NCBI GenBank assembly: GCA_008501835.1
Contig: QQUB01000070.1
Span: 1 to 6,550, forward strand
Length of the DNA stretch: 6,550 nucleotides
Direction: 5' to 3'
Origin: Bacteroidota bacterium
GTDB taxonomy: Bacteria > Bacteroidota > Bacteroidia > Chitinophagales > Saprospiraceae
Shown here: positions 1 to 4,689 of the stretch, one piece after another
Numbering within the stretch: position 1 is the first letter of the stretch
Layout: the number at the start of each line of letters is the position of its first letter
Notes under the pieces: generated by a model
Database searches by the model: none
What the model was told of the DNA's origin: nothing
What the model saw: the letters and a program-made list of their open reading frames with translations, nothing else
Translations under genes and position numbers: made by a program

Positions 1-1503
1 CCTGTACAGCAGATGAAAGCAGGCAATGACCTCATCATGCCTGGATCACCCAAGCAAGCAAAGGCAATAGCCGATGCTGTTAAAAACGGCGAATTACCCA
101 TGGAAACCCTGGATGAAAACATCTCACGTATCCTGAAGGTAGTTTTTAATTCCACTGTTTTCAAAGGATATGAATATTCTGACAAACCAGACCTGAAAGC
201 CAATGCCATCATTGCACGCCAGGCTGCGACAGAAGGAACCATATTACTTAAAAACAACAAAGCACTTCCATTTTCAAAACCCGGGATTAAAATCGCAGCT
301 TATGGTGTGAGTTCATATGATTTTATTTCGGGCGGTAGTGGAAGTGGTGATGTCAACGAAGCCTATACCATTTCGATGGTTGAAGGATTGGAAAATGCTG
401 GTTTCCCGGTAGAGCCTACCCTGAAAACCATTTACAGCGAATGGGTTAAGCAAGAAAAAGCCAAACAACCCAAAAGAAAATCATTCATGGAATTACCTCC
501 ATTGGTCCCTGAAATGCCGCTCGATGGTCAGACACTAAACACAAAAGCTGAGATAACAGATGTCGCTTTAATTACCATCGGGCGCAATTCAGGAGAAACA
601 ACGGATCGTGAAGTGGAAGGAGATTTCAAACTTACTGCCAAAGAAAAATCACTGATCTCAAAGGTTAGTAAAGCCTATCATGCCCATGGCAAAAAAGTCA
701 TTTTGATCCTGAACATTGGCAATGTGGTCGAAACTGCCAGCTGGCGAAATGAGGTTGACGCCATTGTTCTGGCCTGGCAAGGTGGACAAGAGGCAGGAAA
801 CGCCCTGGCAGATATCCTGACCGGAAAAATCAATCCATCTGGTAAACTGGCTACTACTTTCCCTATGCATTATTCGGATATTTCCAGTGCCAAAAACTTT
901 CCCGGAGAAGAACTCCCCGGAGCAAAGGAAGAGTTCATGGGAAGAATGTCCAGAGGGAAAGATTCGAAGGTTGTTTATGAAGAAGGTATTTACGTCGGAT
1001 ACCGTTATTTCAATTCTTTTGGTTCCAAAACTGCTTATCCCTTTGGGTTTGGATTGTCGTATACCACGTTCAGGTTTGACAACCTCTCTTTAAGTTCCAA
1101 AAACTTCGAAGAAGAACTGACCGTATCCATCGACATTACGAATACCGGGAAAGTGGCCGGAAAGGAGGTGGTTCAACTATATCTTTCAGCACCTTTATCC
1201 ACCATTGACAAACCCGTTATCGAACTGAAAGGCTTTGGCAAAACAAAACTGCTGCAACCGGGAGAAACACAGATTATCAGCATAAAATTATCTTCAAAGG
1301 ATCTCAGTTCTTTTTATGCTGGCCGTTCTGCGTGGATTGCTGATGCAGGAACTTATGTTGTAAAAGTAGGCGCTTCAAGCGAGGATATTAAAGCCTCCGG
1401 AACATTTAAACTGGAAAAAGAGATCATTGTAGAAAAAACACATAAGGTGCTCGTCCCGGAAGAGCGTATTGACGAGATGACTAATGTAAAGGGAAGCGGA
1501 TAG
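1..1503 (+). CDS. GH3 family glycoside hydrolase (beta-glucosidase-like), 5'-truncated by the window edge
   Basis: This is the C-terminal 500 residues of a family 3 glycosidase. The frame is open from base 1, so the ATG at 13 is internal and the true start lies upstream. The first ~55 residues are the end of the N-terminal TIM barrel, with the typical AGNDLIMPG motif (bases 19-45). The catalytic aspartate nucleophile would lie upstream and is not seen. The alpha/beta GH3_C domain follows; its NSGETTDRE motif resembles the family's SGEGxDR, and the Glu at bases 595-597 is the likely acid/base. The PFGFGLSYT motif (bases 1039-1065) leads into an FnIII-like domain at about 1114-1410 with ITNTGKVAGKEVVQLYL. 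A ~25-residue tail ends at TAG 1501-1503. Family members hydrolyse terminal beta-linked sugars from oligosaccharides, usually in the periplasm in Bacteroidota. Substrate (glucoside, xyloside or other) cannot be decided from this part. No frameshift is visible. Confidence 0.95.
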   Translation, partial: PVQQMKAGNDLIMPGSPKQAKAIADAVKNGELPMETLDENISRILKVVFNSTVFKGYEYSDKPDLKANAIIARQAATEGTILLKNNKALPFSKPGIKIAAYGVSSYDFISGGSGSGDVNEAYTISMVEGLENAGFPVEPTLKTIYSEWVKQEKAKQPKRKSFMELPPLVPEMPLDGQTLNTKAEITDVALITIGRNSGETTDREVEGDFKLTAKEKSLISKVSKAYHAHGKKVILILNIGNVVETASWRNEVDAIVLAWQGGQEAGNALADILTGKINPSGKLATTFPMHYSDISSAKNFPGEELPGAKEEFMGRMSRGKDSKVVYEEGIYVGYRYFNSFGSKTAYPFGFGLSYTTFRFDNLSLSSKNFEEELTVSIDITNTGKVAGKEVVQLYLSAPLSTIDKPVIELKGFGKTKLLQPGETQIISIKLSSKDLSSFYAGRSAWIADAGTYVVKVGASSEDIKASGTFKLEKEIIVEKTHKVLVPEERIDEMTNVKGSG

Positions 1504-1530
1504 CCTTATTTTTAGTTTAAACAATTTTCA

Positions 1531-1563
1531 GGAGCCCAAAAGTTTCAAATACTTTTGGGCTTC
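1531..1563. terminator. Intrinsic terminator-like hairpin between convergent genes
   Basis: An 11-bp perfect stem (AGCCCAAAAGT at 1533-1543 with ACTTTTGGGCT at 1551-1561) is extended by one G-T and one G-C pair, with a 7-nt loop. On the plus strand a T-rich stretch follows (1561-1580), which suits termination of the GH3 gene 28 bases after its stop. It lies 23 bases beyond the stop of the convergent minus-strand gene and may act in both directions, although the minus-side T tract is weaker. Confidence 0.85.
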
Positions 1564-1585
1564 TGTCTTTATAATTTATTCAAAA

Positions 1586-2356
1586 TCATTCCCGCTTCTT
1601 CAACTCAAACTGACCATAGTCGATTGATCCGGTAAATTGATTGGAATAGTTGAACCACTCAAACCCAAATTTCAATCTGAGGGACGTTTGGTAATCTCCT
1701 TGATATATTTTGCAGGATGTAATCAGCGTATTTCCCGGAGGAAGGAAAATAGTGTTGAGCCCTGTTCCACAGTCATAAATATAACTTACCTCCAGAGGGC
1801 GCCAGTTTCCTGTACTATCCTTTGCTTCCAGGATCAAAGGAATAAACTTCCCATACCCAACGGAAATGGTATCGCTGGTTTGGTTCATCATAAAAACAGG
1901 GTAGGCACAAAATCCCTGCCTTTCTGTTGGATCAATAATATCTCCGGGAATTGGCACCGGAAGTGTGATTGGATTTGAATTGGGCATTATCCTTGTGGTA
2001 TCTACCAAAACTTCCAGAGCAAACAGATCAGGGGCATTATACTGTGTCCAGGAATATTCATAATAATCACTAAACTCTGAACGATGATCTATCAAGACGG
2101 TATCTGATAATCGCCCGATAAAAACAGGAGGATAGTCTGCCACAGACAAAAATTCAGTAGAGTCGTAGTGACAAGTGATATTAAATGTATCCACAAAAGT
2201 AATATCTGAAAGTTCGGTCATTTCAAATCCCACCTCTCCTGAGTTTGATAAATTGAGCTCGGTACAGGCTGTGATTATTGCCCCAATCAGGAACAGAACC
2301 AAAAATTTCGCAATCCTTTTGGAAACAGATATCTTCAAAAATTGAAACTTCTGCAT
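1586..2356 (-). CDS. Predicted lipoprotein of unknown function (256 aa)
   Basis: I do not recognise a named family. The N-terminus has a basic stretch, a hydrophobic segment (about residues 18-30) and a lipobox-like ITAC with Cys31, so signal peptidase II processing and lipid anchoring in the cell envelope are predicted. The next residues, TELN, carry no strong Bacteroidota surface-export signal, so inner versus outer leaflet is open. The mature part is rich in short hydrophobic and polar alternations typical of beta strands and has four further cysteines (62, 150, 196, 215). The C-terminal half, from about residue 148, reads like an immunoglobulin-like beta sandwich, which is inference. The start at 2356 is the only ATG placed before the signal sequence. 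It converges with the GH3 gene across a hairpin terminator and lies 104 bases downstream of the next minus-strand gene, with a strong palindrome between them. Confidence 0.85.
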   Translation of the reverse strand: MQKFQFLKISVSKRIAKFLVLFLIGAIITACTELNLSNSGEVGFEMTELSDITFVDTFNITCHYDSTEFLSVADYPPVFIGRLSDTVLIDHRSEFSDYYEYSWTQYNAPDLFALEVLVDTTRIMPNSNPITLPVPIPGDIIDPTERQGFCAYPVFMMNQTSDTISVGYGKFIPLILEAKDSTGNWRPLEVSYIYDCGTGLNTIFLPPGNTLITSCKIYQGDYQTSLRLKFGFEWFNYSNQFTGSIDYGQFELKKRE

Positions 2357-2422
2357 ACCCTATTTATTTAAAATATGGTATTTAAGATACAAATTTCCTA
2401 AAGAATCAGCAAATACTAGAAG

Positions 2423-2449
2423 TCCTCCAGGGTTTAAAACCCTGGAGGA
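2423..2449. repeat. 27-bp near-perfect palindrome (REP-like or terminator)
   Basis: Arms TCCTCCAGGGTTT (2423-2435) and AAACCCTGGAGGA (2437-2449) are exact reverse complements around a single A at 2436. It lies 11 bases beyond the stop of the minus-strand gene ending at 2461. It could terminate that transcript, but the bases after the stem on the minus strand are not a T run. The GC-rich outer arm and AT-rich centre also suit a dispersed palindromic repeat of the REP type. Copy number elsewhere in the genome is unknown from this window. Confidence 0.75.
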
Positions 2450-2460
2450 ATACCACTAAA

Positions 2461-2973
2461 TCATTCAATCAATTTTCCATCCCTCCTGAAAATATCCAGG
2501 ATAATATCCGTATTCCGTTTATCAGGGATCATGCCATCCAATCCTCCTCCCGGGTAACCAAGTCGCATTCGCAACTCCCCGGTTATTTCAGCCATCAAAG
2601 GATCTGCTACCAGCCAGTCGCAGGACATAGATGAATAAGCCGGCCAAAAATACCCCGTATAAACAGGCTCTTCTCCAGCCACAACAACAAACCCCGTCCC
2701 ATGCACATCAAACTCCTGACTGTCGAGAAATTCAATGGCTTCCTCAGATAATTTAAAACTATAGGAATCAGGATCATACGCCTCCAGATCATCGTAACTA
2801 AGGTAAACATTGCTGTCCCACAAAATCGATGCCTCGTGAATTTTAAAATTATCAAAAGTCTCAAATGAGGTCAGCAGATGGAAACTAACTTCTCCTTCCG
2901 GAACGGGCTGATCATCCGGTTTACAGGAGAAAATCAATGCAGTAATTAAGGTTAGAAATATTAATTTTTTCAT
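2461..2973 (-). CDS. Small predicted lipoprotein of unknown function (170 aa)
   Basis: I chose the ATG at 2971-2973 because it begins directly with a classic lipoprotein signal: MKK, a hydrophobic core, then LIFSC with the lipid-accepting Cys17. A longer in-frame start at 3078 would put 35 unrelated, partly basic residues before the signal and would run through a hairpin, so it is unlikely. After the Cys comes a short KPDDQPVPEGE linker. The mature domain is acidic and rich in Tyr, Phe and Asp, with one further Cys at 118 in a SSMSCDWL context. The C-terminal part carries RLGYPGGG and IPDKRN and ends in RRDGKLIE. These look like the conserved core of an uncharacterised Bacteroidota family, but I cannot name it. 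It is expected to be anchored in the envelope. It lies 168 bases downstream of the SIMPL gene on the same strand; co-transcription is possible but not shown. Confidence 0.85.
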   Translation of the reverse strand: MKKLIFLTLITALIFSCKPDDQPVPEGEVSFHLLTSFETFDNFKIHEASILWDSNVYLSYDDLEAYDPDSYSFKLSEEAIEFLDSQEFDVHGTGFVVVAGEEPVYTGYFWPAYSSMSCDWLVADPLMAEITGELRMRLGYPGGGLDGMIPDKRNTDIILDIFRRDGKLIE

Positions 2974-3047
2974 AGCTGTCGATATTTTTAAAGGGTTTAT
3001 AAAAGTAATGATTTTTTGAGAAAAGTGGTTTTCTTCGACAAGGTGTC

Positions 3048-3076
3048 GCCTTGCATCCCTGAGCCATGGCAAAGGC
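3048..3076. repeat. Bulged hairpin in the leader of the small lipoprotein gene
   Basis: GCCTTGCAT (3048-3056) pairs with ATGGCAAAGGC (3066-3076) as nine base pairs with two single-base bulges, leaving the loop CCCTGAGCC. It is immediately preceded by CGACAAGGTGTCG, which can itself fold into a 5-bp stem. It lies about 75-100 bases upstream of the start at 2973, so it may be in that gene's 5' leader or in the 3' end of the SIMPL transcript. It also resembles dispersed intergenic repeats common in this phylum. Confidence 0.5.
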
Positions 3077-3096
3077 AAAACCTTGAATAATTTCTT

Positions 3097-3131
3097 GCAG
3101 TCTGCAGACTGTGGACTGAAGACTGCTGACT
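3097..3131. repeat. Five tandem 7-bp units ending in ACT or TCT
   Basis: On the plus strand the units are GCAGTCT, GCAGACT, GTGGACT, GAAGACT and GCTGACT, contiguous and in exact 7-base register. A sixth degenerate unit, AAAAACT, follows at 3132-3138. On the minus strand the pattern reads AGTCNNC. The run starts just 3 bases beyond the SIMPL stop codon (3142-3144), in that gene's 3' flank. The first three bases vary while the last four (GACT) are nearly fixed, so it is a degenerate rather than a perfect microsatellite. The first two units together form GCAGTCTGCAGACTG, which is palindromic around TGCA. Confidence 0.8.
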
Positions 3132-3141
3132 AAAAACTGCC

Positions 3142-4107
3142 TCAATCCTCACATTCCACCTTCAACTCCTTCATATTCCCATCCTCCATAAGCATGAAAT
3201 ACCTGTTCTTTTCCTTGACAACTTCCCTTACCTTGGGCTGCTGTGGCTTCGGGCTGTAATGCACCTTGACGTTTAAGGTGAATTGAACGACCGGCTCATT
3301 AATTTCCGGATTGATGACTACATCGAAATTTTTATAGGAAATAGGGTTGTAGAACAAAGAGGTTTTCTTTTTTACTTCTTTGAGTCCCTGTTTTTGTTTA
3401 ACTGCATCAAGAGAGTAGCTGCTGAAAGCCTGGTAGTTGGAATAGGCATCATGTGGGGTAATGGCTGCTCTTTTTTCGGAAAAGATCATATTGAATTGCT
3501 CAAAATCCATGCCGACCGCCTGGTAGAATGCCTTTTTGGATTCAACAACTCTTAAAGCCGCCTGCTGGAGAGAGTCATAAACACTTTCGAGATCATCTAC
3601 GAAATAATCCACCTTAACCAGGTCGTAGATTTCATTATCGGCGCATAAAGTTATGATGTGGTCCAGGATGCCGTGTTTGCGGTAATTGATATGGATGTTC
3701 TTTTGGATCTCAAACCCTTTGGGAACTTCATTATAGGTTTTGCTGAATAGTTTTTTCTCTACCTCGACTTCATAAACCGGCACAAAAGAGATCATATCCA
3801 CGTGGATATCCTCCTGATCAAGCCCCAGTTCAAGAGCTCCACTGACGATTTTTTGGATCCTGGAGTTGATCAGTGAATTGGTTGACTCTGAGGTTTCTCC
3901 TACCTGGGTGACGTTGAAGACGGCAGTATAGGAGGATGCCTTCACATTCATCATGGCATTGACTTCCAAAGTAACATGAGGTGATGGCTGTATGGCACGA
4001 GCATGAGCCCGGCTATTGGTGGCTACATAATTTTGATTACCCATGTGCTGGGCCAAAAGTAATTGAGGTATCAGTGAGAGCGCGAGAATAATAATTCTGA
4101 ATTTCAT
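3142..4107 (-). CDS. Secreted SIMPL (DUF541) domain protein, 321 aa
   Basis: The N-terminus MKFRIIILALSLIPQLLLAQ is a type I signal peptide, with likely cleavage after LLLAQ, so the protein should be periplasmic or envelope-associated. From about residue 45 to 285 it matches the pattern of SIMPL/DUF541 (YggE-like) proteins: a first strand leading to MNVKASSYTAVFNVTQVGET, helix positions with repeated Asn/Ser and Ile (SLINSRIQKIVSGAL), then LGLDQEDIHVD, and a later VVESKKAFYQAVGMD helix followed by long beta strands. The family's biochemical role is poorly defined; some members are linked to oxidative stress or form ring-like assemblies. A tail of about 35 residues after the domain, rich in Lys and Pro and ending VECED, is extra to the core. 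Its start codon lies in one copy of an 11-bp direct repeat whose second copy is 100 bases upstream. No strong ribosome binding site is visible. Confidence 0.88.
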   Translation of the reverse strand: MKFRIIILALSLIPQLLLAQHMGNQNYVATNSRAHARAIQPSPHVTLEVNAMMNVKASSYTAVFNVTQVGETSESTNSLINSRIQKIVSGALELGLDQEDIHVDMISFVPVYEVEVEKKLFSKTYNEVPKGFEIQKNIHINYRKHGILDHIITLCADNEIYDLVKVDYFVDDLESVYDSLQQAALRVVESKKAFYQAVGMDFEQFNMIFSEKRAAITPHDAYSNYQAFSSYSLDAVKQKQGLKEVKKKTSLFYNPISYKNFDVVINPEINEPVVQFTLNVKVHYSPKPQQPKVREVVKEKNRYFMLMEDGNMKELKVECED

Positions 4108-4213
4108 CTGTTTATTTTTTAATAATTTAACGGTCAGATGGAGCTTACCATGATTAAATAATCATTCCCTTGGGTGTTTAATGATGATTTAATCAAGGAC
4201 GGTTCATCTGTTT
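4103..4213. repeat. 11-bp direct repeat, copies exactly 100 bp apart, one over a start codon
   Basis: TTCATCTGTTT occurs at 4103-4113 and again at 4203-4213. On the minus strand it reads AAACAGATGAA, and the first copy contains the start codon of the SIMPL gene. In the second copy the same ATG opens only a five-codon frame before a stop. The arrangement suggests a small duplication of the gene's start region or a repeated binding site. Confidence 0.6.
4135..4210. repeat. 76-bp three-helix inverted repeat upstream of the SIMPL gene
   Basis: From outside in, CAGATG (4135-4140) pairs with CATCTG (4205-4210), TGATTAAAT (4151-4159) with ATTTAATCA (4187-4195), and ATCATT (4161-4166) with AATGAT (4180-4185). 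The inner loop begins with the small palindrome CCCTTGGG (4167-4174). The internal unpaired parts are nearly equal (10 and 9 bases), so the whole can fold as one long hairpin. It lies 28-103 bases upstream of the SIMPL start and could be in its leader transcript. A 13-base piece, AATGATGATTTAA (4180-4192), is repeated directly at 4222-4234. Confidence 0.6.
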
Positions 4214-4241
4214 TTAATTTGAATGATGATTTAAATTGAAG

Positions 4242-4375
4242 TTGGTATAAAATGGCTGCTTGAGATAGAAAATTGAGATTTTAGCCGAAGATGAGGCTTG
4301 AAAAATGATGCCACGCAACGCGTAGTGAGGCTTTTCATAACGAAATATTCGGTTAAAAGATCATTTTATAGCCAA
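4242..4375. repeat. 134-bp nested imperfect inverted repeat (MITE-like or structured RNA)
   Basis: The outer arms are TTGG-TATAAAATG (4242-4254) and CATTTTATA-G-CCAA (4362-4375), 13 pairs with one bulged base. Inside them TTTTAGCCGAA (4279-4289) pairs with TTCGGTTAAAA (4348-4358), 11 pairs with one G-T. Further in, TGAAAA (4299-4304) pairs with TTTTCA (4332-4337), GCC (4310-4312) with GGC (4329-4331), and ACGC (4313-4316) with GCGT (4320-4323), leaving the loop AAC. The left side has a 24-base stretch between the first two helices against 3 bases on the right. No transposase is encoded. It could be a small non-autonomous element or a structured RNA; clear target-site duplications are not visible. 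Confidence 0.6.
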
Positions 4376-4507
4376 GTGAGTTATTTTGTAACAACTTCAT
4401 TAATTCAGGGCAAAGGTATGGATGGAAAATGCCGGGGAAAATGCAAAATGAGCCAGGAGTAACAGTGATTGAGGCAAGTATCTACTTCAGTGAGCCAACC
4501 TGGTTTT

Positions 4508-4535
4508 TATGGAAATATTAATGTTAATATCCATA
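4508..4535. repeat. AT-rich 12-bp hairpin
   Basis: TATGG (4508-4512) plus ATATTAA (4515-4521) pair with TTAATAT (4524-4530) plus CCATA (4531-4535). There is a 2-base AA bulge on the left arm and a TG centre. An 8-bp palindrome, ATGGCCAT, follows at 4537-4544. It could be an operator for the downstream kinase gene or a weak terminator; no function is shown. Confidence 0.55.
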
Positions 4536-4587
4536 GATGGCCATTTTTAAATGAAAATAAAAGTGTGTAGATTTGAAGAGGAATTAG

Positions 4588-4630
4588 CCACAAATACACG
4601 AATGCTTTTGTGGAATGAATGGCACGAATG
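4588..4630. repeat. CCACAAA hairpin and CACGAATG direct repeats
   Basis: CCACAAA (4588-4594) is the exact inverse of TTTGTGG (4607-4613), with a 12-base loop. CACGAATG occurs in the loop (4597-4604) and again at 4623-4630. Text of this style (GCCACAAATACACGAATG) recalls a dispersed intergenic repeat I associate with Bacteroidota and neighbouring phyla; that link is from memory and unverified. Confidence 0.5.
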
Positions 4631-4642
4631 AGGGCCTCGAAC

Positions 4643-4671
4643 AAATACTATTTTTCAGAAAAATAGTATTT
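4643..4671. promoter_or_regulatory. Perfect 13-bp hairpin just upstream of the sensor kinase start
   Basis: AAATACTATTTTT (4643-4655) and AAAAATAGTATTT (4659-4671) are perfect reverse complements around the 3-base loop CAG. The stem ends 18 bases before the ATG at 4690, in a position to be an operator overlapping the promoter or a leader RNA hairpin near the ribosome site. Only 2 of 13 pairs are G-C or C-G. Because it is perfect and close to the start, a regulatory role is more likely here than for the other spacer repeats, but that is inference. Confidence 0.55.
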
Positions 4672-4689
4672 ATATTAACCATTAAAAAA

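Larger units (their letters stand above)
4108..4689. other. 582-bp gene-free divergent region rich in palindromes
   Basis: This AT-rich spacer lies between the divergent SIMPL gene and the sensor kinase gene, so promoters for both should be in it. I found no convincing Bacteroidota -33/-7 promoter (TTG spaced from TAnnTTTG). Partial matches such as TATTTTTC at 4649-4656 lack a good -33 partner. No long open frame with a credible protein is present. The region holds at least five inverted repeats and several short direct repeats, listed separately. Bases 4376-4507 show no clear structure. Confidence 0.75.

Noticed and set aside
13..15. ATG at base 13 as the start of the GH3 gene
   Set aside because: The frame is open back to base 1 and reads as GH3 barrel sequence before the ATG, and the protein would lack its catalytic nucleophile.
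1637..1978. Plus-strand open frame opposite the 256-aa lipoprotein gene
   Set aside because: No signal, no recognisable domain, and fully covered by a better-supported gene on the other strand.
2974..3078. Longer N-terminus for the small lipoprotein (start at 3078)
   Set aside because: It would bury a textbook lipoprotein signal behind 35 unlikely residues and run through an intergenic hairpin.
3097..3138. Heptamer array as a CRISPR
   Set aside because: Units are 7 bases and contiguous with no spacers.
3283..3555. Plus-strand open frame opposite the SIMPL gene
   Set aside because: It is an antisense shadow with no plausible domain or start context.
4381..4388. TTATTTTG as a -7 promoter element
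   Set aside because: It is one base short of TAnnTTTG and has no TTG at the right distance upstream.
4615..4689. Earlier in-frame ATG at 4615 for the sensor kinase
   Set aside because: It would add 25 residues before a good signal peptide and translate through the perfect hairpin; the leader before 4690 is more typical.
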